DNA of 64,000 bases from Pyrrhosoma nymphula. Its lineage: Eukaryota > Arthropoda > Insecta > Odonata > Coenagrionidae. The stretch spans positions 7,440,001 to 7,504,000 of the forward strand of contig OY754330.1 of assembly GCA_963573305.1 (NCBI GenBank). Direction: 5' to 3'. The position numbers were made by a program, and so were the translations under genes. Of this stretch, positions 33,244-48,200 are shown piece after piece (positions within the stretch are counted from its first letter, which is position 1; each line of letters begins with the position of its first letter). Under the pieces are notes generated by a model. That model was not told the origin of the DNA. It saw only the letters and a program-made list of their open reading frames with translations, and did not search any database.

Positions 33244-36200
33244 CTAGTCGATGAACCTAAATTGTGAGAACTGGAGATGAATAATTAGTTTTTTTTTAGT
33301 TACAAACTGCCATGTTTACCACTATTGAGTCATCACAGGAAAAATATCACGAGAGATGAGATCATGAGAGACACTGACCTGCTAGGAGGATTGGAGAAAT
33401 GGTTTGGCTGCTTCCGTGTACGTGGCACATAGGCTGGTAATTCCGAATAGACATGGTCTACAAAAGAAAGATGACAAAAAATAGATTAAAAATAGCATGT
33501 TAGCACATTAAGTGCCACATCAGTCCATGTGGACCGCCGTGGAAAATTCCATTGTGGCCATGGCGGTCCAATGGGATTGCCAAGCATTTTTATAAGGAAA
33601 GCCCTGATGTGGCCAGAGAACCACTTCTAAAGCACAAAAAACAATACGTATGGACCTCCATGGCCACAAGGAACTCCACAGACAGAAAAGGTTCGCGGAC
33701 TGAAGGAAAAAAAAACATTAAAATTTCAATATTTTTCTCTAGCATAATCAAATTAACAAATACATAAATTGAATTCTTTATACACAATTTTTTACCTTTT
33801 CAAGCACATTTCTCCATAATAAGAACTAAGATATTACAATTTTCCACAGATAAATCTGTCTGTCTGTAAATTTTATCTGTGGAAAATTGTAATATCTTAG
33901 TTCTTATTATGTTCATATTCCACAACATCTCGCCTGATTCCTCCCTTTTTGCACATTTCTCCACCTATAAATACTTCAACACTGCAATACAAATTTAAAT
34001 TACTAGGCATCTAAATGCAGGAAAATTTCTTTTAGTACGTGGAAGGCAAAAATGGTGCAGTCTTCACAAGAAGTACAGTTGAGCCGGCGAGAGTTGTCCG
34101 ATGACAGCGAGAAAGATAAAGTTGGGAGGGGCGGAAAACCCTGACGCCAGCACAGTTCGCAGCCAGTCGCTGTCTCCCAAGTGCACCCCACAACCTCACC
34201 TTGTCCTACAACATTGTCACATGCATATGAATCACCAAAACAACCCTTTTCATTCCTATCTCTTTGAGTTCTCTTGCGTACGTTCGTTCAGCTGCAGTGG
34301 TGTTTTGAAACTTTCTGGTGCCTTTTCCTACGTTTTCAGTAAAACTTTAGGGTGCCTTCAACGGGAGTGTTTTACTTACTACTTATAGAAGGCTTCGGAG
34401 AGTGTTTTGTGCTGTTCTGCTGGTGTTTCTTCATTTATTTAAGTATTCTTCTCTGTTCACTTCATCTGTTAGGATGAGTGGGAAGAAATGTGGTCACAGC
34501 GTGACATTGAATTCACAAACTCGTAAATTGATCGTATCTATGAATACTTCGAGAAGGAAAAGCTCCAATGCAGTCTCCTAATTCCATTGATGATGGTGAT
34601 GGAAAGAACTGCTGAAGCTTGCGGAATTAGTTCTAAATCAGTTGGGAGAATCCTGAAAGAAAAATATGGCGATCACAATGGTGAGAATAAACAAGCAGCT
34701 GTTTTAAGGACACCCGGTACGAAAAGGCCCAGGAGAAGTCAGAAAATTGCCATTGATAATTTCGACGAGGAAGCAATTCGCAGGCATATCCACAGTTATT
34801 ACAAGAGGAGGGAATACCCAACTGTTGGTGTCGATGAAAGAGGCAGATCTTTTTCTGGATGGACGGACAAGCCTTCGAATAGTCTTGAGGAAAACTGGAT
34901 TCAAATGGAGGAAGTTATCTGAGACAGACAAGGGTGAATGCAGGACATTCGAAGAGTATGATTTGGATGGATTAAACCGCAAAAGGATCGATGCCAGCTC
35001 CTGTTGGCAAGGGCTCCAGATTAATTCTTCTTCACGCTGGAACATCTGAAGGTTTTGTGCCAAACGCCACGCATTAATTTGAGGCAAGTAAAAATTCTGT
35101 GGATTACCACAGTAAAATGACAAGTGAGACCTTCAAAAATTGGTTCGTCAACCAACTGTTGCCGAACATAATACCGCAAAGTTGTATTGTGATGGACAAC
35201 GCCCCTTACCACAGCATAAGGATAAATAAATCACCCACATGCAAGTAGCTAAAAAAAAAAGACAAAATAGGGTGGTTACAGAAGCAAAGTGCCGCAAACC
35301 GAGATAGAGGAAGGAATGAACAAAATAGAATTATTAAACTTATGTAAGTTTTACCAGCCTTGCTTCCCCGTGTATGAAATAGATGAGATAGCGAAAGGAA
35401 ATGGGCACAAGGTGCTTAGGAATATACTTGCCATTACAACGCAATTGAACTAATTTGGGCCCAGGTGAAATGACACGTCGCGGAACGAAATAAAACATTT
35501 AAAATTAGTGATGTAATGACATTGACTCAAGAGGCTATTTCTGAGGTTAATGGTTCGAGGTGGAAAAAATGGTCCTCAATATTTCACAGGTGATTGAAGA
35601 GGCTGTCAAGACCGACTGTATTGTGGAAACAAGTGTGGAGAGACTAATCATCAATCTAAACAGTTGCAGTGATAGCAGCTCCGAAAATGAGAACATGGAT
35701 GACCATTCCGGCTCTTCAGTGGATTCAGATATAGTGTTGCCAACAAAAAGGTATTAATTTTTCTTTATACAAATGCAGTTCTTTGAGTGAATTTATTTTT
35801 CACCCGCATAAACATTTAATGACTGATAGAAAATTTTATTTTCCCAAGGAAGGAATTACCCTTATGTTGTTTTTAAAAAGGAAATATAATGGCTAGAAGG
35901 AAAATTGTTTGAAATAATAAATATCAAATCAGAAACAGCAATTGATTAACCGGAGTCATTTTTATGATTTCCTAATGTTTTTCTTCCTCCTCTGGCATTT
36001 AAAATAGCAGCATATTTGTATATTTGCTTCAATAACCAATTTATTGGACAGCAATTCGTGATTTTTCCACGTTCACGATTTTTTGAGAGAGAATAGAGGT
36101 GCAGGAAAGAATTGTAAAAAGGTAATAATGACTGCGTTCCTTCCGTTCGCCCTTCCCTCCCGTCGCCTTTCCCGACTCCTTTCCTCAGGGAAGCCTTTTG

Positions 36201-39200
36201 TTTACCTCTGGTGGGGGCGTTTCCCATTCTGACCTGGCAACTTTGCCCCCTACCCCTAACTAGACCCTTCTGCCTGTCATCGGACAACTCTCACTGGCTC
36301 AACTGTAGTTACATATTTGTTTGAGCACGTATGATACCTTTATCTTTTCATAACAGCCCTTCCAATATTTTTTTACTTTCTGGATTGGCCTTTTCATTTT
36401 TTGGAAGTGGGGAAAACTTTTTCTTCTCCCGTTATATGAAGTGACAGACTCATCGCCCTTAGCCTCTTTCTCCACATAGTGACGATATTATGCACTTGCA
36501 ACTTCCCTAAATACTTATGAAGATGTTCATCCCTGCCGAAAGTATGGTGATAACATAGGTAGCAATCGCCATAGCAAATTTATTACATCTAGTTCCCAAG
36601 TATCCTCCAAAATTGCTACGAGAATTAGGAAGCCTGTGTAGCTTGGTGGTCTGCTCATTGGCCCAGCCCGTGGTTCAATTTCTGGTCGAGGCCAGTCTTT
36701 ATCTCAAGGCAATTTCTAAACATTCCCTAAATACAGTTATTGGCATTGAGCAGTCATTTATTTTTTATACAAAAATTACCGCTACTTAAATTTCGAGGTT
36801 TTTTAGATGAGAAGAGATAGTCGAACATGTACAAGGTTTAGTAGCATTTGTAAAGAATATACTTTTTACAAAATTTTGTCACCGAGGGTTTATTATGAAA
36901 TGTTGGGCTTAACGTTCTAAGATGTTCACAAGGCATCAACCAAAGAATGGGAGACAAAATTTCAATTTCTCATTATGAGTTCATTCCTAAATTTTAGCCC
37001 TACAAGTAATTATTAATCTAAGAGCAAAATCAAGTAATGCTATAAACTTCAAGCAATAATCACGAATGCAAGCTGAAATAAAGCATTTCAAGTGAAAGTA
37101 TCAATTTGTATACAGTTGTACGTACCCAGTGCCACAATATATCTCACACCACTTATCCCTACCACGATGTAGATTTTTCAATAGTTACATGATTACAAAT
37201 TTATTGCTTTTTTTAATGATAGCTTAGTTCCACTTTTTTCAGTTCAGGTTGCATTCTCAGCTTTGGTTCTTGGTAATACATAATGTCAACGCTGGCTTTT
37301 GTTTGCTCAAATTGCTCAAAACTATTTTTAGCAAAATTAATGAATAAAATCCCCTGGTGCATAGCACATATTTGAATAAGAATACAAGATTTATCGATAG
37401 AATTCAATAAAATCACTCAGAATATTGCTTGCCTTCATAATACATACGTAACATGATACATACATGATACGTAGACTCATGTTAATACGAAGTTCACGGG
37501 ACCCAAAATCGGCGTTTCATAATATCGAACTTCGTATCAACGTGTTTTTAGAAAAAGTAAAAACTTCTGCGAACCCTGGGGCTACATTCCACGACTATGC
37601 GGCGTTGTGTGAATCCACGTTGGAGTAAGCATTAGCCTCATGGAAATTAGGGGGTTACGTTCTAAGGTGGAAAAAATACTCCATCAGGACCTTTTTTTTT
37701 TCCATAAAATGATGTACTTGCCTTTATGTCTTTACGAAATGGTAGTTCACCACTTAAACTATTACAACTCCTCTCATGTATAAAGAAAACATTAAGCTAT
37801 AAATTAGAAACACAAGTTCATGAGTTGACGTGATTTTACATTTAGCCAACTTATTTTTATAAATGTGTACGACATTTTTTGCCACTCATAAATACCAATG
37901 AACATATGCTGTAGTAACTCAAATTCTCTTCATAGAACCAAAAAAATAGTATAACAAATAATAGGACGTATGAATCACATTGAAAACTTGCTTCTTCTCA
38001 CTAATGTTATATCCAATGATCAGCTCCTGAGCTTCCTCATGCTGCCATTAGGTTGGTAATTACCGGCAGTATGTTTGCAATCACTGTGAGAGCACGTGCC
38101 TGCATTTATTTTTTGGAGATTTTTTTCGATTCTAGTGAAATAAACATTTTAATGCATTAATTTTGTATTCCTGTGTTTTGCGTTCCTTTCATTTTTTCAG
38201 GGCATTATGCTTTCTCAGCCAGCTTAAGGAGCAGAAAACTAGTCCAGGGGTGAAGATTTTGCTGCATCAGCTTCGAGCGTGACGTAGAACAGTAACCGAG
38301 CAGTCCATTTCGTGCAAATTACCTTGATTGTGGGAGATTCACTTGAATTGTGCAGCCCACGACTTTTATGACCGGGCGTTATAAGTATTCAATAGCAATT
38401 CAAGCTTGCACGTCTGCCTCATTCATTTAATTAGCACGAACTTCACCGATTATTGAATTTTTGGCCTCGCGCTCGAAACTCAAAACAGCAAAAACAAATC
38501 ATGTTTATATGTATCGTGGAACATATAAAAAATCCACAAAATCCACAAAATTAGCACTTACTTCTTTGAGAGGCGGAAGATTCTTTTCTCAACCCAAGTT
38601 TGGCATTGATTTGGTCCATCACTTGAGCTTGTTTGAGCAAAGCCTGTCTCCCCTCATCACCTTCAAATTCATTTAAATCAGAATTAGATGGGTACGCAAA
38701 GGTAGAGGAGGATGGTTGCCGAACATTGCTCCTCGGCTGCACTGGCAGGGTCCACTCCTTCTCCAACGAATGTCTCCTAAAATCCCTCGCTCTCCTCTGA
38801 TCAGTCTTCACCACTTCATTTGGTAACCTATTGCGCCGAACAGCATTCACCTTCACATCCTCCTTATGAATTGCCCTGTAAGCTCCTGTCTCCACATTTA
38901 TGCCATTGGGTTTATACTCTGGAAAAGTAGAAGTGGGAATTATGTACATACAGTAATTCACAAAAGTGAAAAAAGGTCATTTGCAATCATTTAATTCCAC
39001 TTCCATTTCAGTTGACGAGAATCCTAACGTGTATTTCTATGCAAATCCTTTAAATTGCTATAATAATCTCCTCATATTCCTACAAAAAAAAACAAAAACT
39101 GAAAATCCTTGAGAGCTTGAGAGCTCCTCCCCGAGAGGCACCCAATTGACTGTGAGGGGTATTGTGGGAAGGAAGAGAAAAGGCTGGAAGCTGCAGTTAT

Positions 39201-42200
39201 CAATTCACATGGTGATAATGGTCAAAAAGAGAAAGTTTAAGCAATGAGCAAACATAATCAAGGGATTTAAAGCAACATACAGAAACAATGTTAAATATAT
39301 CATTAATTAAATTATCAGTTGCAGTATAGAACCACTATTGGCATCACATCCATCCAATTGTCACACCACGATTTAAAATGTTACCGCAGCATGGTGCAAT
39401 TAACTAGCATCCCCTGGGAGATATGATAAAAGGGATAAAAACAAAGACACCCTTATGGACTCCAGCCGTGAAAGGTAAATAGGGAATAGGGAAACGGAGG
39501 GGGGGTTGAGGAGAGAGGAGGTGAAGGTGTTAACGGAATGGGTTAACAACTTATGCTAGTGTCCTCCGCAGCATTTTATTTCATTTGAAAACAACCAATA
39601 TCTACCAATGATAACTTTTTATTTGACAAAAGCCTTTAACATGGTGTTAAATGACATTTAATTAAAAAACTTAACAAACAGGTATCAACAAGTATCCTGC
39701 AACAGTGAAAAATCTAACATGCTCCTATTTAAACTTGGTGTACCAAAAGTATCAGTCCTTGGCTCACTCCTGTTTATTACGCATGCCAATGATTTATGCG
39801 CCTAATTATCTGCAGCCTTTGTCAGTCTCGCAGACAGATGATACCACTTTGATACATGCACACAAAGATTATTAAGAGGCATGGAGAAGGACGAACGAGA
39901 TGTTAAACATGTCATCAGACTGGTTTCGAGATAATGAATTATTTATAAACAAAACAAAACCAGTGACAAGTTATAAAAATCTCCAATGGCCGTAATAATG
40001 AATTGGCACCACTCATCAAAACTACACAGCAATTGTTTGTGTAATTTTGACGAGTGGTGACAATTTATTATTACGGCCATTGGATATTTTTATAACTTGT
40101 CACTTTAAGAGGCCGTAGAGCTTAAGTTCCCTCGATTTTAAAAACAAAACCAAATAATTGTTCATTTGGTTTGAGAGAATTGTCTAATAAAACCAATTCA
40201 GTCAAGGCATAGGGGTTTCACTAAGACAAAAAACAGTCTTGAGAAGATTAATCAGTTTTACTAAAGACAAGGTAGACCCTTTCAATGTGAGTGGAGTGTA
40301 TAAACTGACGTGTGATATGTGCAAAAAATATACGTCAGGCAGATGGGGAGAAGTTTCAAAAAGAGTGAAAAAGTGTGAGGCATGCTTTAGGAACAATAAT
40401 CACTCTTCTCTATTTGCCAAGCATTAATTAGAACACAGCTACCGCAGCAGTTTTCAACCAGAAATCCTCAGTGTGGAGAAGAAGGATGTCAAGTAGGAAG
40501 CACTGGAACAAGTGGATATTCAAAAAAAAATATGTAAAACGTGGCGAATATATATTATTCTCAATGATGTTCTTTTTCAATCCCATTCCCCTCCACATAA
40601 CCTGAAGTCTCCATCCACCCTACGAACCCTTCCTCCCCCCTTGCGATCGTGACTTACAGTCACACAACCACCCCTTTCCCCCTCCCGACAACAGTAACCT
40701 ACAGACTCCCCTCACCCACAAAACCCTTCTTCCTTACCTTCCCCCAGCCCTCTCCCCCTCTTCCAAACCAACCACTCCCTTGCCCCTAGTGCACCTGTAT
40801 ATAGTGTGCCAAATACTCTGTAACTATGTACCTGATGATGTCACTCAGTGACGAAACCTAGGTTGTAATAAAAATCTATTAATGCGGAACTCACAAAGTT
40901 TTTCTTTTCAATTATGAAACGGTTCCATAAATTTACGCCTGAAACCATTAACTTCATCATCAATTTTTATTTAGATAACTTTTGAATAATTTTTAGCTAG
41001 TTAATAATTAGCTAGAAATAATAATTACCTAAGTTTTGCATTGTCGAAGTTATGTGTATGGTAATTTTTCTTCAAAGGGAGAGATTAACTTTTATGTGTT
41101 GCATTCTAACCTTTTACGTTGTGGTTTCGCAGTATGATGCGATGATGGTGGTTTTATATTGGCATGCAATCCAACACCATTCACGTATCATTTTAATTCA
41201 GGGGGCTGATTTGGAGATTAACTCAAACTATTAGGGAGTGCCAAAACGCAACAATTTATGAATGTGCAAGAATAGAAGTACAACATATTAATGCATGTAC
41301 TATGGGGGCACAAATGTTCCCAACAAATGGAGTGCCACCACTATACGTGTATCGCTCAGCGGGGGGATCTTACATATCCTCTCTGAATTACTCTTAGGTC
41401 TCATCCATGACGAGAGATATTCAAACCCAGCGAGGTGGTGGATATTTCCCAGTTCCCTATTCTTTAATTTACCCCACGTGATTGTAATTTGAATATTAGT
41501 TTTCGTGGGGAATGCCATTTACTCCCTGCAAACATTGCCATACCAACACTGGGCCAAGCCATTGTGACACCCATTCAACATCATTCCACGCTGTGTCGAC
41601 TTCATTCCGACACAAGACTGACATCATTCTGACTCCAGACCGACATCATGGTTGTTACAATATTCAGGAAAAGAAATTCCCTGACAAAAATTGTCATTTT
41701 CCCAAACATTTTCTAAAATTTCAAGAGCAAATGAAAGTTGAGAAAACAAACCAATTTTAATTTTACTCATCAAATTCATTGACAAAATTCATGAAACGAA
41801 GACAAAATCCGAAGATGGAACATCAACTCCGACAACAGCGAACGAACGCATAGTTGGGGTGCGTCAGGCACCGGCCAATTCATCGTCCTTCGCCCTCATC
41901 CAATTTTTCCCTGACAGCTCGACGATTTTCCCTGGCATTTCCCTGACTTGTAACATCCCTGGAGATCATCCAGACAGCAGCCAACATCATTCTGATGCCG
42001 GGCTAACAATGGAAGCCTATGTCGTTTTACCACCGGCAAACCTTAGCAATCTAATGCTGAACCAATGTCGATATCTGATGTGGAGCCAACACATTATCAA
42101 CATTAACCAATGTTGGCCAGACATCATCCCAACACCATTCCGATATCATCCCGACACTGGACCGAAATCATCCCAACATCATTCCAACAACAGCCGACAT

Positions 42201-45200
42201 CGTTCCGATGCCAGGCCAACATTGGAAGACGATGTTATCTTGTCACCGGCAAACACTATCATTCCAATGCTGGGCCAACACTGGTATCTGATGTGGAGCC
42301 AATTGTAATGATTTTTAGGGATGTTGAGCAGAGAAATAAAACAAAGTTACGCAGAGCACATTTTGTGCAACCGTGTATTTCAAAGGAAATCCGAGTACCA
42401 CGGTCATAGTCAAGTCACTGCGTGAAAAACCCCCATACGCCATCAAATTCACAATACATTAGTGCCAACATACATGAGTACCAACATAAACTTATACAGA
42501 AAACAGATTACATATCACAACACCAATACATTATCAACATTAGCCTAAGTTAGCCCAGCATCGGGCCAGCATCAAAATGCTGCCCGCTGCCCATTAAGTA
42601 CTCGACAATAATCAATCAATTACAGTAAACTCCCGATTATCCGTGCGCAGATTATCCATGTTGCGGATTATCCGTGCGTGATTTTTTTACTCTTCTATTT
42701 ATATATTTTCTGCGGTAAATATAAAAAAATTCAATCAAAAAACACATTTGGATTTTAGCAATCTAATACAAGCAAGACCTACGTAAGGCCATTTCTTGCC
42801 ACTTAAATCCACCATATAAAACGTAATTGTTTTCCTTACTTACTCACAATGAACATGTTATGTTTACCTCATTGTTCATCGTCAGTATCTTTCCAACTTT
42901 TGAGCTGTGAATACGCACTCTCTGGAGCTTTCTCGCAGGTATATTTACAATAATTAATGGTTTCGTCCACAGTAAATTTCATAAGATCCACTGAAAGAAA
43001 CAATTATCGGAAAAATCTAGTATTGCACAATCTTTGCTAGCACTCGCCTTGCATCTAGAAACATGGGGATCACATCCATCAATTACCGGATTCAGATCCG
43101 TAGGGTGCCATATGAATTCCGGGAATTTCTTCTTCGAATGTGGCGGTAAATCGTGAAGATACAGGTCTTCTGTGTTTTACTCCACGTTGGTCCATCATTT
43201 TCGGACGACGGTTTTGCCGGCGTTGCAGTTGTGAATCGGTCGACTCAACGCCGACTTTCGACTTTGGCAGTTGTGAAGTTGCAGTCGTGAAGTGGTCGAC
43301 TCGATGCAGAATTTCAACTGCAAGGCCAGCAAAACATTTCGTCCGAAGAAGATGAACAAACCTGGAAGGAAGACCTGTATCTTCATATCCATCAACCCGC
43401 AGAAGCCTACACAAGGCGGTAAATCGTCTTCATTTGAGCTATCTTCAGATTCCAATGGTGAACTTGGAAATTATTTTTCTTTAGCAGAGACTACCGCCCG
43501 ACGTAGATGGTTTACAAGATTGAGCTCTAGAAGCCTCTTCCTCTTCAGTGCCTAAAATTTGCACACTTTCCCTATTCTCTCGATCTCTTTCAAACAGAAC
43601 CATTGCTCAGAATTTTTTTTATTATTTATTTAAATCGATGAGATTTTATGGTGACGTGATCGGGAGGTTGGGGAAACGAGGGATATAGAGTAATCTTCAG
43701 ATAAGTTGTCTAAAAGTTCATCCACGCGCTCATTTTCTTCCAGAATTACTGAAAAACCTTCCGTTGGAATGCTCTTCTTGAAAAATATATACATTATTTA
43801 TGTATTTTTGGACGTAGAATCAGTGAATGTCTCAAAAGGGACGGTGGAGAATAAGCCAACGATAATCCAAGGGCAAAATAAAGCCTAAGTTACAAGGATG
43901 CCGCAAGACTGCCAAAATAAAGCACTGGTAAATGTAAAAATAATCCGAGTCCCAAAATGCCTAGAGAAAAGTCCAAGATGACGTGCAGGACTATAAATGA
44001 ACAAAATACTGTTGAGGTTGGCTCAGGTAATCCAAAGAACGCCCTGCTACCAATCAAACGCAGAGGTAGGTAAAAAGTCCAGAGATGAATGACCAAATAA
44101 AGCAGGGGTCAATATCAGAAGATAAATCTAGAAGTCCAGAGAGATTATCAATAAATGCACAGTGGAATTATTTCCGAAGTCCAAACAGTACGCGATGGGT
44201 CAAAAAATGAGCAAGAGGAAACTAAGGAAATCAATCTCAAAAGGCTAGCGCAGTAGAAGAAAATCATCGAGTAGAAGGACGCATCGAGAAAAAAATAACG
44301 GTAAAGAAGTACGAGCAGGCAATAAATCTAGCAGCTGTGGGTAATACGATACTCCAGAAGCACTATCGTGAAGCTAAGGGATAACCATGGACCCTCATCA
44401 ACTCCCAAGGCCAACCTGCCTGGGAGAGGGAAATCCTTAAGCTCACAAGCTGTCAGCAGGCAAAACATAACAGACAAAAGAAAGGCCAGAAATACGAGCG
44501 AGCGCCCTGTGACAGTCAAGATAATTTCTAAGAATAATGTAAAACCAACAACAGTTTGTCAGAGCCATCGGCGACATAACAATTGCCTCAAAACACAGTG
44601 CAGCAAAGCAAATTTTTTTCTTACCCCCGAACGTCACTTCCATACTTAAGCCAATGGATCACGGCGTCATCGCGTCAATGAAAAGGAATTAATGAGTATG
44701 TCTTCTCAGGACACTAGCCAATGAAGATGATAATTTATTGAAATTTTGGAAGAAAGTGGCCAAATTGGATGCAATTCACCATGTGTCACAGTCCTGGTCC
44801 TCCGTGAAACCTGTTACACTAGTTCGTTCATGGAGGAAACTTTTGTTTAACCTCGAAGGTGATTTTTGGGGATATTTTGAGTTTGGAGGTTTAGTCAAAA
44901 CCATGAAAGGATTCAAAAATGTTGATGCGGAGAACTTAGAAGAATGGTTAACGAGAGACGAAAGTGTCCCAGTCTTCCAGCATGTGACTGATAGCGATAT
45001 TGTTTACGTCGTGACCGGACAAGGAGGAGAGGAAGGGAATGGGAGAGTTGGAGTAGTGGGGATGAAGACGAGGGGGGCAGCGAACACGTAAATCACAGCC
45101 AGGCGCTCAACTTCATAGATGCTCTGCTGCATTATACGAAGCAGTGGGAATACGACTACAATGGCATTATCGCTGCTAAAAAGATACGAAAGGTGAAGAA

Positions 45201-48200
45201 AACACACAATTGAAATAATTTAAAATAACGGGCTATGTGCGCAAATGATATTACATCATTTTTTTACGTATACTATTATGAAAATTATAAGAAATAAAAG
45301 TGAAAGTTCGGATTATCCGTGTTTTCTGATTATCCATGCGTCCTCTCCCCATCATTAACCCGGATAATCGAGAGTTAACTGTACTTTTTATGCACTTGAT
45401 GATGCCAACTGGGGTCAGTACTTGACTAAAAATAACGTATGTAGTTTAGAAGTAGCACTTCCAGAAATATATCAAGCAAATACACATTGAACACAGATGA
45501 AAAGCAACACTCTCTAACCTAGGGAAGCCACACAACTGTAACCAGTGGTTTGCAATCTTAGGGTGAAAGAAAACCAAAATTCATTGGACAGGTATTTTTG
45601 GTAAAGCATCCATCAGACTTACAGAAGAACACCAGTAACTATTTCCCACTACTTACAGATTAAATACGACTAGTTTTGATGTCACTACATCAGGCCCTTT
45701 TTTTTAGAGATGCCATTTGCAATAGAAAATGTAAAAAAAAGCTCCTTTCACGACGCAACCAGTTGTACAGTCCATTCGCGTTAACCTGGCCGATGACAAC
45801 TTGCAAGAGGAGAAATAAGTGGAGGAGAGGGGGAACATTGGAGGGGTATCTGCCCGCATTAAGTCATGCTCAGTAAGCGATTTTGGCTCGGACTAGTCCA
45901 AGTTCTTACAATTTCGCCCATCAAGGGGTAGTGTTTTCAAGCCTCACGTGGTTTACCTCTTCTCTGACAGTGTTCTTGCCTTGGCTGACCTGGTCAACAT
46001 GTGGGCGTAAACAAGTCAGCCCATTTGAATTCAGATTTGAAGGGGAACCATCCTCCCCTACTTTCCCCCTCCCTTTCCACCACAGGAAAACTGTTCGCGC
46101 ATGGCTCCCCTCTCAGTAAGCGCTGCTTCCCCTATTTTCTGAGTTGGACTAGGCCCACCTGCGCAGTAGACTACCGAGTGTCAGCCAAGTTGTCTCGAAT
46201 GAACTGTGCACAGATCCACACTTCCTCTCTGTCCTCATTTAAATACCAATCAGGTAACTTGATGAAGTGCCCGAGGTGCAGCGTCCTCGGTATGAAAGAT
46301 TTTTATTCTGTACTTTTTTCCACAATTCACATTTTTTTTACTTTATTATTTGTAGTAATACCTATATGAAATATGTACAATGCAATTTTAAAAACTTTAT
46401 TCCTCCAGGAATTAAAATTTCAATCAATGGCAAACCTATTTTTCAATTATTCCTGTATATCCAAACTAAATAATATACTTTGTACTTTTCCGCAGAATTT
46501 ATGAACGGTACAATGCATTTTGCCGATCCAAGGCGTCATCAGGTACAGTTCTGTTCAAAAAAATCTTACCGCTGAATATTTCTAAGTCCGATTTTTATGA
46601 CTAAGTGGCAACATGGCAGAACCACGCCCCCCTCAGAGAGCATTAACCTCTCCAAGCGGCCCTTCCTGCCCGTAACTGGGCGGGTTGAACCACCCCCAGA
46701 AGGAAAATTTTGACCAGCGTAAAGGATTATTTTCGAGGGGAGGGCTAGGGTGTCTTTTGCTGTGATGTGTGAGTAAGAAGGAAGACTGAGATCTGCGAAG
46801 TTCAGGCGCGCCAAGATCACTCGCACACGACAGATGCAAGCAGCCACGGAAAACAAAAGCCAATCTTAGGTCTCAATCACCGGAGTTCCTTTCGTTTCTT
46901 ATGAGCATTTTAATTTATACGCGTATTCATTAATGTAAAAAAATTCAAATTTTTGACGCATTTTCGTTACCTGGAAGTCCTTGTGATATCGCAATCTATA
47001 TTATATTTGAAATGGTGATATATATTGTGGATCGAAATTTGATCACTCAATTTTGCTCTGAAGTAACCGATAATGTCAGGCTCGAATTTGAGCGCACAAC
47101 TGTCCTTGCAAAGCATTAAGGGAAAACATTTTCTATGGACGATGTATTTCTGCGCAAACAATTTTTTAATTTTAAAACGATGAGCTTTTAATTTCAAATT
47201 CTTTTAGCAAATAATTTCGTGATAATTCGCGGCTCAGAAAGAAGGACGTGCAGATTGAAAAATGCACCTTTCGCACTCATGTCATCCTTCTTGTGAATTC
47301 AGTCGTTTTATTATCCAATGAAGAACTTCAAATACGCGTATATTATGTGTTCACTAATGACATTACACCGCATATGAAAGACTTGAGCTGGCTGATCTTA
47401 GTGGTTGTATCAGGTTCAATTCGTCACCCTCTTGCTTCACCGCCATTACTGCGTTTTCTATTCGCATAGGTCAGATTTTTCTCATGCGAGATTCATAGAA
47501 AAACATTCTAAATAGCACTTTATACTATGCGTTTTGTGGCTTTTTTCCTAACCTTATTACCTAAGCAGCACATATTTTATGGCGAAGTATAGAAAATTGA
47601 ACCAATGTCCTGTAAAACGTGCAGAATTAATTACGACGTTTTGAAAGTAATAGGAGTTTTGATACCGCAAGGACTCCCAGACAAAGAAAATATAAATGCT
47701 ATATATTTTTGATCAACCTTTTGTAAGCTAATAACGATAATTAATATGAGTAGGAAACTAATAAAAAATGAAACGAGTAAGGGGGATATTAGCCAATGAA
47801 GTGGGCGTTTCGTTTCCGCACTTCCCAGCTGCTGTGGACGAGAGATCATGTAAGTTTTCACATGTATGGGCCGCTTCCACGCATCCACATAATGTGCGGA
47901 TACAGCTTGACCGACCACAACGTTGCTTCTTCGCTCATAGTAGAATAAGAAGCCGCTGCTCCCTTCCATTGTCACATTTTGTCAGTTTCGGGCCTTTCTT
48001 CAAGCGAGGGTGATGGAAGGGGCTTCCTTTGGTAAGGAATGTTTATTGCTCTCTCAGGAATGATGAGAAGGACCAAAGGGGTGGTGCCTCTATGCTAAGA
48101 TCTTCGCTAATACAGTTAACTCACTAACTGAGTAGCAAAGATTATACACACAGAACGGAGTAGATTGAAAGAGGCATTTGAGAGGTATGAAAGAAGAAAT

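Noticed and set aside
41052..41520. Small open frames as genes
   Set aside because: Short, overlapping on both strands and without protein-like features.
44368..44649. Basic 93-residue frame inside the Tigger element as a host exon
   Set aside because: It is on the strand opposite to the TRAFD1-like gene, has no bracketing splice sites, and sits between transposon ends.
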